The notes under the pieces were generated by a model, which made no database searches, was not told the DNA's origin, and worked only from the letters and a program-made list of their open reading frames with translations. Positions 6,958 to 15,031 of a stretch of 51,526 nucleotides of DNA are shown here, one piece after another; the first letter of the stretch is position 1, and each line of letters opens with the position of its first letter. The DNA is from Virgibacillus profundi. Its GTDB lineage: Bacteria; Bacillota; Bacilli; Bacillales; Amphibacillaceae. The stretch spans positions 1 through 51,526 of the forward strand of contig NZ_NPOA01000018.1 of NCBI RefSeq assembly GCF_002287375.1. Reading direction: 5' to 3'. Made by a program: the position numbers and the translations under genes.

Positions 6958-8421
6958 ATGGGGAATTATCAATACTTCTATAATCTACTATCTAATATTG
7001 AACCAAGCAAATCAACAAAAAACTATGTTAGTAGTCTACAAAGTAATTTAAGAGAGTATTTAAAAAATAGTGAGCAATATAAACATAAACATATCGATAC
7101 ATTTATTTCTGGATCGTTTGCAAAGAATATTGCAATACGTCCTTCAGTTAATGAGGATAAGCAAGATGTTGATATTGTAGTTGTTACAAACTATAATAAA
7201 AAAACTTCTCCAGAACATATTTTGACGGAGTTGAAAGATGTATTAAGTATTCGTGAAAAATATAAAAATATTAGGCTTCAATCTAAATCTGTTGGGATTG
7301 ATATGGCTAATTATCATATAGATATTGTCCCTTTAATCGCTGAAGATAATCATTTTTGGATAGGAAACAGAGAAAATAATGAATGGATTTTGACTAACCC
7401 AAAGAAGCATATTGAATGGTCAACTAGAATAAATACGGATAATGAAAATAAATATAAACCCCTTGTTAAACTGTTAAAGTGGTGGCGAAAAAGAAAAAAC
7501 ATAGAACAAGTGAGACTTCCAAAAGGCATTCTTTTAGAAAAATTAATTGCTGATAATATAGGTAACTCAAAATATGATATGGAAAATCTTTTGATAACTA
7601 CTTTGGAAAATATAGTAGATAACTTTAAAGATGATTATATTGCTAAAAAAATAATCCCTACTATAAATGATCCTATTTTACAGGAGAATAACTTAGCTGA
7701 AAACTATTCTCTTGAGGATTTCACAGTATTTATAGAACTAATTCAGCAAGATTTAGAACAAATTAAATCTGCTGATTTTAGTGTAGATATTTGGAAAAAA
7801 ATATTTGGAAAGGATAGTGCCAAAAGTATAGAGGAGACTCAAGAAGAATATTCATTAACTGCAAAATCACAGATAGATTGTTTATTAAATGAAGTAGTCG
7901 AAAAATCTCAAGAACTAGCAATAAATATAAAAGAATACGAACAGAAAAAACAAGATTTAGAAAAAAAGGAAACAGATATTTCCAATCGTAAGAAAAACAT
8001 TCAATCAGAATTAGACGATTTGAAATATACCCTTTATATAGATTTTATTCAAGAAGCAAGCAATAGCCTCTCTTCAGAACTAATTAAAGATACGGGTAGA
8101 GAATACTGGATAAAGAAAATTGAAACTTTAGAAGAAATAAATAAAAAAAAGCGACGAGGCTTTCGAGGCTATGAACACAACTATTTAGCTACTATTTATA
8201 AAGCTCTTGAACTTCATGAGAAATTTTATGATTCTATCTGTAGTATGGTGAAGGATAATTTTTATCTATCAATATATGAAGTAAAGGATGTTATAGAAAA
8301 AACACCATATAGAATAACCCTGATAAATTCTTTAAAAGCTGCCATAAAACATGATGATTATTCTAGTACGAATAAATCCTTCAAAGAAGCATTAAAACTG
8401 TTAGAAAAAGATAGAAAATGA
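6958..8421 (+). CDS. CD-NTase-like (SMODS-type) nucleotidyltransferase with C-terminal coiled coil
   Basis: A 487-residue protein. Residues 50-75 contain the nucleotidyltransferase signature GSFAKNIAIRP and QDVDIVV (Gly52-Ser53, Asp70, Asp72), and HIDIVP supplies the third acidic residue (Asp122), so the catalytic triad of the OAS/cGAS/DncV fold is intact. An alpha-helical OAS-like half follows (to about 290). Residues about 300-350 are a strong coiled coil (KEYEQKKQDLEKKETDIS), then a charged domain of about 130 residues with no recognised match. CD-NTases make cyclic oligonucleotides that activate a neighbouring effector (CBASS); here the only partner in the operon is DUF6602. No Cap2/Cap3 genes are present. 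The C-terminal extension makes it longer than most CBASS cyclases. It could instead be a protein- or RNA-modifying nucleotidyltransferase. Confidence 0.7.
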   Translation: MGNYQYFYNLLSNIEPSKSTKNYVSSLQSNLREYLKNSEQYKHKHIDTFISGSFAKNIAIRPSVNEDKQDVDIVVVTNYNKKTSPEHILTELKDVLSIREKYKNIRLQSKSVGIDMANYHIDIVPLIAEDNHFWIGNRENNEWILTNPKKHIEWSTRINTDNENKYKPLVKLLKWWRKRKNIEQVRLPKGILLEKLIADNIGNSKYDMENLLITTLENIVDNFKDDYIAKKIIPTINDPILQENNLAENYSLEDFTVFIELIQQDLEQIKSADFSVDIWKKIFGKDSAKSIEETQEEYSLTAKSQIDCLLNEVVEKSQELAINIKEYEQKKQDLEKKETDISNRKKNIQSELDDLKYTLYIDFIQEASNSLSSELIKDTGREYWIKKIETLEEINKKKRRGFRGYEHNYLATIYKALELHEKFYDSICSMVKDNFYLSIYEVKDVIEKTPYRITLINSLKAAIKHDDYSSTNKSFKEALKLLEKDRK

Positions 8422-8499
8422 TTTTCAGTAAATACACAACAATAAAGAATTCTGTTTATCTTTTTCTTCATCAAAATATGTGCTTGACTAAGAGTTGTA

Positions 8500-8935
8500 T
8501 TAAATCCATTCTGCATTACACTCTAGTAGAATCATTTCCTTTTATTGTTGCGGATTGCGCGTGAAAAAGTGACGATGCTGTAAGTCTTTGACTAGGCTGT
8601 TCTTCCCTTCCACTGCCACATTGGTGAAGCACCTCTTATGATAATTACAGATTGCCTCACGCCAATTGTACAAGGTATTCAAACAACTTCAGACTTGTGG
8701 ATGATCGCTGGAATCCCTTGACCGTTTGATTATCCGATGAACTGCAGTCGTACCAGTCAATGAATGCTTCTTTCCAATCATAAACTTGGGGCTAAACTGA
8801 AACGTATTGTAGTATTCTATTCAAAATGCCTCGCTCCTCTTTGGCAAGCTGATCCTTTCGCTTGCCAAGAATACGGAAGTGATCCTTTGAATCTTTTTTT
8901 GCAAACGGTGTGTTCTCTTTTTTCCGAACAATTGA
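8500..8935 (-). pseudogene. Degraded ISL3-family-like transposase remnant
   Basis: Between the two island operons the minus strand translates in several frames into pieces in transposase order: GKRKDQLAKEERGILNRIL, KEAFIDWYD, YNWREAICNYHKR, then TNVAVEGKNSLVKDLQ with HFFTRNP, and ILLECNAEWI before a stop. The TN-x-VEGxNxxxK block and the ILLEC end resemble ISL3-family (IS204/IS1001) transposases. At least three frame changes and internal stops break it and no inverted repeats were found, so it is a dead fragment. A 65-codon plus-strand frame here is an antisense artefact. Confidence 0.65.
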
Positions 8936-8967
8936 ATGGTTATAAATACATGTGGAGGTAATCAAAT

Positions 8968-9903
8968 ATGTATATTTTAATAATAACGAATTCGATGGAC
9001 CTTACTGTTGACAGTATTATCCATCGATTTAGTAATACAGTTTGTTTTTTTCGTCTTAATACTGATAAATTTAATGACTATGAAATAAAGGTTTCTAATG
9101 AAGATACAATTATTACAAATATAATATCAAATGTTTCGATTAATATTAATGATTGTTATGGTGTTTATTATAGAAAGATAACTTTACCCGATCTTCGAGA
9201 ATTTGATATAAAATATAGAAATTTAATGTACAAAGAAATGATGACTATTATAGAAGGAATAGCGGAAAATGCAGGAAAAGTAGCTTTAACAAGACCATCA
9301 ATATTAAAAAAAGCCGATAACAAAATTGTTCAAATTCATGTTGCTAAAGAAGTTGGTTTTACTATTCCCCCCTCTCTACTTACCAATTCAAATATATCAG
9401 CACAAAAATTCGTAGAGACCCAAAATAGCTCAATTGTAAAACCTATATCAGTAGGTAGAATTAATACAAGTCAGACCGTTAATTTCATTCAAACCAATAT
9501 TGTCAAAGATACAGGTAACGTCAAAGGACTTGAATTTTCTCCGGCCTATTTTCAATCTTATGTGCAAAAAGACTATGAAGTCCGGTTAACCATAGTCTAT
9601 GGTGAATGTTATGGAGTTAAAATTGAATCATCCAATAAGGTTGACTGGCGTAAAAGTGATGCCACGATACGTTACAGCAAGATTAGAGTTCCAATAGATA
9701 TTGAAGAAAAATGTAATGAGATGATGAAAAAGCTCAACATACACTTTGCAGCATTTGATTTCATAGTAAATGACCAAGAATATATCTTCTTAGAACTAAA
9801 TGCAAATGGTCAGTGGCAATGGCTTGAGGAAAAACTAAATCTAGGTATATCAGATAAAATTATAGAATACTTAACCGGAGGAGATAAGAATGCTGAAAAA
9901 TAA
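8968..9903 (+). CDS. ATP-grasp ligase of the MvdD/graspetide maturase family
   Basis: A 311-residue ATP-grasp enzyme. It follows the MvdC/MvdD pattern: an N-terminal pre-ATP-grasp domain, TRPSILKKADNK with KEVGFTIPPSLLT (108-138), the ATP lysine in SIVKPIS (155-161), YFQSYVQKDYEVRLTIV (194-210) with YGVKIESS, a DWR motif (226-228) and the Mg-binding end FDFIVND...FLELNANGQWQWLE (263-287). These enzymes join Ser/Thr (ester) or Lys (amide) side chains to Asp/Glu side chains in a ribosomally made precursor. The NxNGQWxW end is a hallmark of the group. GGAGG precedes the ATG. The gene overlaps the next one by 14 bases and leads a three-gene operon that ends in a Thr/Glu-rich repeat precursor. Confidence 0.9.
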   Translation: MYILIITNSMDLTVDSIIHRFSNTVCFFRLNTDKFNDYEIKVSNEDTIITNIISNVSININDCYGVYYRKITLPDLREFDIKYRNLMYKEMMTIIEGIAENAGKVALTRPSILKKADNKIVQIHVAKEVGFTIPPSLLTNSNISAQKFVETQNSSIVKPISVGRINTSQTVNFIQTNIVKDTGNVKGLEFSPAYFQSYVQKDYEVRLTIVYGECYGVKIESSNKVDWRKSDATIRYSKIRVPIDIEEKCNEMMKKLNIHFAAFDFIVNDQEYIFLELNANGQWQWLEEKLNLGISDKIIEYLTGGDKNAEK

Positions 9904-10951
9904 AATAATATTATTTCTCTGCAAACTTTTGTCCTATAGTCCTATTTTAAGAATCACCGATGATTTGCAATTTGGCAAAATTGAAAATAACTCCCTAGAA
10001 CGATTACGGATTTCTTTCCTGAGCTTTAATTTTGGTAAGAGGATTATTCATTTTTTTACTTATTACATTGAAACAAAAGAAATGAATTTTTTAAATATAA
10101 TTAACTTAGAGAAGTTATGTAATTATCCCAATGATAAAGCGGATAAAGCGTATGATTCCTATAAGAAGGAAATTGAAACAGTTAACGATGATAAAGTTTT
10201 AATTCACAAAGAAACACTTATGTACAAAATCAGTCAAATAGAAGGTACAAAGAATAAAACATTTAATAAATATGTTGCTTACATAGCAATCATAGCTCTG
10301 ATATTACCATTATATGGAGCACAATTAAGTAAACTTCATAATTTTATTGGTGATTACAAGGTATTATTTTTAATTGCTCTCGTTTATATTCTAATTAATT
10401 TACTCTTATTTTTTCATGACTTTATGAGAGTTAGAGGATATAACAGGACCCGGTTCAATTCAATACGAAAGTCCGATACACCATTAAAAGAATTTACTGA
10501 ATCACTCTATTACGAATGGCTTACAATAAAAAGTGAAAGTACTTTCCAAGTGACCTTAATTAAAAATATAGAAAAATATATGATAGGATTTGTCATAATT
10601 AGCGTTTTACTTCTTACTTCTCATACTGCTGAACAACACATTGCAAAAGTAGACAATAGTATAGTTTTGAACAATAGTATTAGTTCTCCAACAACCCTTA
10701 TCCATCTATCTGAGGTCCAATCTGATGGCGGCGATTTTATGAAAATCAATGATTTAGAGTTAACTAGCTTAAAAGACCGATTACTTTACAACAATATTGA
10801 TAAGCTAATAATTTTGTATAATGAAGAAACCTCTAGCTTGGTAGATTTATCGAAATTCTTAGATATGTACAATGACGGGTTCACTGATATAATAGAATTA
10901 AGAGATACTAACACTCAAATGATTTCAATTATAGTAATAGAGGAGGATTAG
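9890..10951 (+). CDS. Unrecognised membrane protein of the graspetide operon
   Basis: A 353-residue protein I do not recognise. Residues 1-127 are mostly polar with aromatic patches, two membrane segments lie at about 128-146 and 157-175, a cytoplasmic loop is rich in basic residues (MRVRGYNRTRFNSIRK), a third membrane segment is at about 230-247, and the last 105 residues are acidic and probably outside the cell. It overlaps the ligase gene and ends directly at the precursor start codon, so all three are made together. It has no ATP-binding cassette or peptidase motif. It could hold the maturation complex at the membrane, export the product, or give immunity; none of these is shown by the sequence. 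Confidence 0.6.
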   Translation: MLKNKIILFLCKLLSYSPILRITDDLQFGKIENNSLERLRISFLSFNFGKRIIHFFTYYIETKEMNFLNIINLEKLCNYPNDKADKAYDSYKKEIETVNDDKVLIHKETLMYKISQIEGTKNKTFNKYVAYIAIIALILPLYGAQLSKLHNFIGDYKVLFLIALVYILINLLLFFHDFMRVRGYNRTRFNSIRKSDTPLKEFTESLYYEWLTIKSESTFQVTLIKNIEKYMIGFVIISVLLLTSHTAEQHIAKVDNSIVLNNSISSPTTLIHLSEVQSDGGDFMKINDLELTSLKDRLLYNNIDKLIILYNEETSSLVDLSKFLDMYNDGFTDIIELRDTNTQMISIIVIEED

Positions 10952-11404
10952 ATGAAGAAGCCGTATATTAGCTTATATGCTGAAGAATACCAGTTACAGG
11001 AAGATATTACCTTGGTTTACGACCATTTTACACAGTTGAATTACTTAGATAAAGAAAAAACAAAAACCGTTGCTTGCTTTGGACCTCGAGATAAATCAAT
11101 TGAAACAAGAGTTATTGAAAATAGTGATGTTGATGAAAGTTATGTAGGGCCTGATACTACAAAAGAAACTGCTACATTAGAAAACACTGATGAAAATTGC
11201 TATCAGCTATTAGGTCCAGATACAACTAAAATTACTGAAACAGTCGAAAATGGAGACATTGATTATAATGCCAGTGCACCCACTACGAGACAAACTTTTA
11301 TAGTTGAAAATGATGATGAAGATGAAATGATGATGGGACCAGATTCTACCCTTATTACAAAAACGTTAGAAGACAGTGATCCAGATGAGTATCCCATCAT
11401 ATAG
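10952..11404 (+). CDS. Multi-core graspetide precursor peptide
   Basis: A 150-residue acidic protein that follows the ATP-grasp gene in its operon; its AGGAGG site lies in the end of the preceding gene. Residues 1-42 (MKKPYISLYAEEYQLQ...) form a leader. The rest is five repeats spaced about 21 residues apart: GPRDKSIETRVIENSDVDE (44), GPDTTKETATLENTDEN (66), GPDTTKITETVENGDID (88), APTTRQTFIVENDDEDE (109) and GPDSTLITKTLEDSDPDE (129). Each places Thr/Ser a few residues before a Glu-Asn/Asp-x-Asp cluster, the layout of ester donors and acceptors in plesiocin-type graspetides. Unit 1 lacks the TT pair. Whether the units are cut apart is unknown; no protease gene is in the operon. Confidence 0.82.
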   Translation: MKKPYISLYAEEYQLQEDITLVYDHFTQLNYLDKEKTKTVACFGPRDKSIETRVIENSDVDESYVGPDTTKETATLENTDENCYQLLGPDTTKITETVENGDIDYNASAPTTRQTFIVENDDEDEMMMGPDSTLITKTLEDSDPDEYPII

Positions 11405-11445
11405 ATTTTTTAAGAACTCTGTTTACAATAACCAATATAAAAGAG

Positions 11446-11482
11446 AACCATCGTAATTCAATATAGTACGATGGTTTTTTTA
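11446..11482 (+). terminator. Terminator of the graspetide operon
   Basis: AACCATCGTA and TACGATGGTT form a 10-bp stem with an 11-base loop, followed by a T-run; it lies 42 bases past the precursor stop. Confidence 0.88.
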
Positions 11483-11820
11483 AAAAAATTGGTATGAATA
11501 GAGAGGGGACAAACCACGAACCCACTCCCCTTTATTGGGTAATAATTTAACCTACCATCCGCTTTTTGTAGTTGTTATATCGATTACAACAACTGTATAT
11601 TCGGTTTCTATTATGTTATCACACTAAAGGCGAGTATACTTCGATAAACTCTTATTATTTAATGTTTTTATTCATTGGTAAGTACATTGGCGAACATTCG
11701 AAAAAAACATGGCGAGGGTGGCAAAGTCTAGTGGCCCTATTCAGAAATTAATAAAAGTACATGATACACTAGTCCAAAGTAGGTAAAAATAGCTAAAGAA
11801 TAAATGTTAGGAGAATTATC
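11483..11820. other. Spacer with no convincing gene
   Basis: Only short frames are present. One 28-codon plus-strand frame (11662 on) reads KKTWRGWQSLVALF but has no ribosome site. The last 20 bases hold the AGGAG site of the broken gene at 11821. Confidence 0.4.
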
Positions 11821-12593
11821 ATGTCAGAAAGAGCATTTAGTTTAGAGTTACAGAAAAATATCTATGCTAAAATTGTAGGATCAACCTCACATGCACGAAC
11901 TGGAATAGATATGGAAAAAAATACTACTTCACTCCTTCTTTCAAAGAAGAATTGCATATTGTAGGATGTACTGAGATTTCACCTAGCGAAGCAAGCGAAC
12001 AGTACAAAAAAGAAGCAGATGGAGCCAAAAGTACAATCAACAAAAATGGTTTAATTAAAATGACTGAATCGATCAATAAAAGTAAAGCTGACATCAGAGC
12101 AAAGACAGAAGACCTACCCGTCACAAGTAACTTTATAAATTCTAATTCTAGACCAAATGGAAAGAAAGGGACTGAATCAAGACAATTATATTCAATTGCA
12201 AGTTTTGTAGAACTGTACGAAGACAATATTGTAAATAATGACTCTCAATTCGTGGTAATTAGTAAATCTAAAATCTCATTAAATGAGTTGTTTGTGAAGT
12301 CACAAAATTTTTGTTTCCCTTATAACGAAGTGAGAATATTCTTTGGAAAAGCTTTAATAGAAACTGCTTCATTTGGAGAGAATATGCTTTAAATCAAATT
12401 TCTTAACAGTGAACTACCAAAAATTCACTCAAACATTGATAAGCTTTCAAATAAACCACTTACTTCAAAAGTCACTACGTATCTTAATAAGAAAAAATAT
12501 GCAAATGTTTACTATCGTGGAAAATTAATTGATAATGGCACTAAATTAGAGCCCTATAATGACAGGGGATATAAAGACATATATATAAAGTAG
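11821..12593 (+). pseudogene. Frameshifted hypothetical gene in the island
   Basis: An ATG with AGGAG upstream starts MSERAFSLELQKNIYAKIVGS and runs into a stop. At an A7 run (about 11910-11916) a one-base shift joins it to the next frame, which reads FKEELHIVGCTEISPSEAS...FGENML with good coding character to a TAA at 12390. The same frame continues past that stop (FLNSELPKIHSNIDKL to YKDIYIK) to 12593. One missing base and one nonsense codon therefore separate three parts of what looks like one protein of about 255 residues. I do not recognise the family. The first break could be a sequencing error in the homopolymer. Confidence 0.5.
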
Positions 12594-12649
12594 ATTTAAT
12601 AATAATCAAACGATATGCAAATTCTACTAGTATTCATTGAATCAATATT

Positions 12650-12901
12650 TATAGGCTAAGACATTCCCATGTTTCACTGTTAATCAGTATGTATGAAAAT
12701 CCTTTGGTCATTAAAGACAGACTAGGTCACGAAGATATTCAAACTACTTTAGGAACGTATGGACATTTATATCCAAACAATAACTTTCAAGTAGCGGACA
12801 AATTGGGCAACTTCATTCATATAAAAACAAATGAAGATACACAAATTAAACATTACAGCAGCAACCAGTTTATGCAGACAAAGCATCAAAGTGTGCCATG
12901 A
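12650..12901 (+). pseudogene. C-terminal remnant of a tyrosine recombinase (integrase)
   Basis: The frame reads RLRHSHVSLLISMYENPLVIKDRLGHEDIQTTLGTYGHLYP, in which H-x-x-R is partly kept as RLRHSH and the catalytic RLGH...TLGTYGHL end is intact. The usual N-terminal 300 residues, including the first catalytic Arg, are missing. It lies 55 bases from the guaA stop and points at it, the standard place for the integrase of an island in the guaA 3' end. The sequence AAAGTGTGCCA at its stop also occurs at 5271, near the left boundary. Confidence 0.8.
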
Positions 12902-12902
12902 A

Positions 12903-12949
12903 GAATAAAAAAGCCCTAAAAACCCTGTGTTACCAAGGCTTTTAGGGCT
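12903..12949 (-). terminator. guaA terminator
   Basis: AGCCCTAAAA pairs with TTTTAGGGCT (10 bp), followed on the minus strand by a run of six T. It starts eight bases past the guaA stop. Confidence 0.8.
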
Positions 12950-12956
12950 CCTGTTA

Positions 12957-14492
12957 CTATTCCCACTCAATGGTCGCAGGCGGCTTACTCGTAATGTCAT
13001 ACACAACTCGATTAATATGCTCCACATCATTTACAATCCGTGTTGATATTTTTTCCAATACATCCCATGGAATACGAGCCCAATCAGAGGTCATTCCATC
13101 AATTGAAGTAACCGCACGAATACCAATGGTGTGGTCATATGTTCTTGCATCTCCCATGACACCAACACTTCTTATATTCGGGAGTACTGTGAAATACTGC
13201 CAGATATCACGATCCAGCCCGGCTGCAGCGATTTCTTCCCGTAAAATAGCATCTGATTCACGAACAATAGCAAGTTTTTCTTCGGTAATTTCACCCAGAA
13301 TGCGAATTGCCAGACCTGGTCCCGGGAAAGGCTGACGCCAGACAATATGTTCCGGGATACCTAATTGTGTACCAAGTTCACGCACTTCATCCTTGAAAAG
13401 TGTGTCTAATGGTTCGATAAGCTCAAATTGCATATCCTCTGGAAGTCCACCAACATTATGATGGGACTTAATCGTTTGTGCAGTTTCCGTTCCACTTTCA
13501 ATTACATCTGTATACAATGTTCCTTGTGCAAGGAAATCTATATCTTTCAGCTTAGCCGCTTCATCATCAAATACATAAATAAATTCATTTCCAATTATTT
13601 TACGCTTCTTCTCAGGGTCATCCACTCCTGTAAGTTTGGATAAAAAGCGATCCTTTGCATCGATTTTGATTATATTCATATGAAAATCTTCAGCAAATAC
13701 TTCCATTACATCATCTGCTTCATTTTTGCGAAGCAGACCATGGTCGACAAAAATACATGTTAGCTGATCACCGATTGCTTTATGGATCAATGCCGCAACA
13801 ACGGATGAATCCACCCCACCACTAAGTGCACATAAAACTTTGCGTTCTCCTACTTTACTTTGAATTTTTTCTACTTCCATGTCAATGAAGTTCTCGATTG
13901 TCCAGTTGCCATCACTTTGGCAAACATCAAAAACAAATTGCTTCAAAAGGTTATTACCATATTCCGAATGGCGAACCTCTGGATGAAATTGCACACCATA
14001 AAGTTTCTTTTCTGGATTACTCATTGCCGCAATCGGTGTGGATGGGCTTGTTGCATCAATTTGAAATGATGGCGGTTCGGCCATTACTTTATCACCATGA
14101 CTCATCCAAACAGTTTGACTGGCTGGTGAATCTTTAAATAGAATTGGATCATTTTTCAGATCGATAAGCGCCTTACCATATTCACGGTTCTTCGACTTTT
14201 CGACTTTCCCGCCATAGTTTAGAGCCATCAGCTGCATCCCATAACAAATCCCTAAGATCGGAATATCCAGATCAAAAATTTCCGGGTCACAACGAAAGCT
14301 ATTTTCATCATAAACACTGTGTGGGCCGCCTGATAAAATAATTCCCTTTGGATTCATTTTTTTGATCGTTTCTGCTGTTAACTTATGTGAGTGTAATTCA
14401 CTGTAAACACCAAACTCCCTAATTCTGCGTGTAATCAATTGGTTGTACTGACTGCCAAAGTCCAATACTAATATCATTTCATTATTTTCCAT
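12957..14492 (-). CDS. guaA: GMP synthase (glutamine-hydrolysing)
   Basis: A full-length 511-residue enzyme that converts XMP, ATP and glutamine into GMP, the last step of guanine nucleotide synthesis. The class I amidotransferase half has the triad Cys83 (GICYGMQ), His170 and Glu172 (QFHPE). The ATP-pyrophosphatase half has the P-loop SGGVDSS at 224-230, and the C-terminal dimerisation domain ends in the conserved [15 protein letters not shown] lies upstream of the ATG. A guanine riboswitch with an attenuator lies nearly 400 bases upstream, and a 52-bp repeat array fills part of the leader. The last codons serve as the attachment site of the island; the coding end is intact. Confidence 0.98.
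   Translation of the reverse strand: MENNEMILVLDFGSQYNQLITRRIREFGVYSELHSHKLTAETIKKMNPKGIILSGGPHSVYDENSFRCDPEIFDLDIPILGICYGMQLMALNYGGKVEKSKNREYGKALIDLKNDPILFKDSPASQTVWMSHGDKVMAEPPSFQIDATSPSTPIAAMSNPEKKLYGVQFHPEVRHSEYGNNLLKQFVFDVCQSDGNWTIENFIDMEVEKIQSKVGERKVLCALSGGVDSSVVAALIHKAIGDQLTCIFVDHGLLRKNEADDVMEVFAEDFHMNIIKIDAKDRFLSKLTGVDDPEKKRKIIGNEFIYVFDDEAAKLKDIDFLAQGTLYTDVIESGTETAQTIKSHHNVGGLPEDMQFELIEPLDTLFKDEVRELGTQLGIPEHIVWRQPFPGPGLAIRILGEITEEKLAIVRESDAILREEIAAAGLDRDIWQYFTVLPNIRSVGVMGDARTYDHTIGIRAVTSIDGMTSDWARIPWDVLEKISTRIVNDVEHINRVVYDITSKPPATIEWE
12958..12969 (-). other. guaA 3' end, right attachment site of the island
   Basis: TATTCCCACTCA, the reverse of the guaA end (GAG TGG GAA TA), recurs at 3987 and, with one mismatch each, at 4180 and 5169. 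Integration of islands into the guaA 3' end is known in many bacteria. Confidence 0.65.
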
Positions 14493-14619
14493 GAATTACG
14501 CCCCTATCTATTGTATCTTTCACCAGATATTTTTTTGCTCGACTGTATGATGCTTTTGTTCAATTCTTCTCTAAGCCAAAACCGTGCTGAAGCAAGTACG
14601 AAATGTCCGATAGAGTGAC

Positions 14620-14775
14620 TTTATATGCCCGTACAGACTAAAATAAATAGCAATCGGGCACATAGAGCACTTCTATAAGCCCGAACTGAATATAATCAGT
14701 TGCAACCGGGCACATAGAACGCCTCTATATGCCCGAACTAACTATAATCAGTAGAGATCGGTCGCATAGAGCAAT
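14620..14775. repeat. 52-bp tandem repeat array in the guaA leader
   Basis: Three units start at 14620, 14672 and 14724 (period exactly 52). Each begins T(C/T)TATA-GCCCG and ends CGGGCACATAGA, so it holds an inverted repeat. The same family occurs at 21444 and 22799. Confidence 0.85.
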
Positions 14776-14843
14776 CTCGCCCAATTCCAAAATCCACAAA
14801 AATAACCCGCACATCCACCTTTTCGTATACTATAATAAGCTAC

Positions 14844-14892
14844 AAAAAGGCAGAAATCCAGGTTATATGTATAACATAACAGATTACTGCCT
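14844..14892 (-). terminator. Riboswitch attenuator upstream of guaA
   Basis: On the minus strand AAGGCAGTAATC pairs with GGATTTCTGCCTT around an inner GTTAT...ATAAC hairpin and ends in a T-run. Its 5' arm overlaps the 3' strand of aptamer helix P1. Confidence 0.75.
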
Positions 14893-14960
14893 TCATAGTC
14901 AGAGCTTTTACGGTGCTCCGGTAGAGACTCTCAGGGCCATATTTCCCGAGGATATACGAA
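14886..14960 (-). promoter_or_regulatory. Guanine-class purine riboswitch upstream of guaA
   Basis: The minus strand shows P1 (TTCGTA/TATGAA), loop 2 AATATGG, the junction GTCTCTACC, loop 3 ACCGTAAA and GAC-TAT. C at the specificity position marks guanine. It should set guaA expression according to the guanine supply. Confidence 0.92.
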
Positions 14961-15031
14961 CGGCATGATTTTTTTAAAAAAAGTGTTCCATTATTAATAT
15001 GTTCTTATAATACTAACCAGCAACAACTAGG

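Larger units (their letters stand above)
3987..12969. mobile_element. Genomic island inserted at the guaA 3' end
   Basis: About 9 kb of AT-rich accessory DNA separates guaA from pbuG, which are neighbours in B. subtilis. The right end is the guaA 3' terminus next to a tyrosine-recombinase C-terminal remnant. The left end has three copies of the guaA-end sequence (3987, 4180, 5169), two with a terminator on their left as expected for displaced guaA 3' ends. This fits stepwise integration of up to three elements: one reduced to almost nothing, one holding the toxin-antitoxin pair, and one holding the SieB/DUF6602/CD-NTase genes, graspetide operon and integrase remnant. The integrase is broken, so the island looks immobile now. 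Confidence 0.75.

Noticed and set aside
8764-8961. 65-codon plus-strand frame before the graspetide operon
   Set aside because: Antisense to the degraded transposase, whose minus-strand translation carries real motifs.
11662-11748. 28-codon frame KKTWRGWQSLVALF
   Set aside because: Too short, no ribosome site, and no partner gene; could be a phage-gene scrap but cannot be supported.
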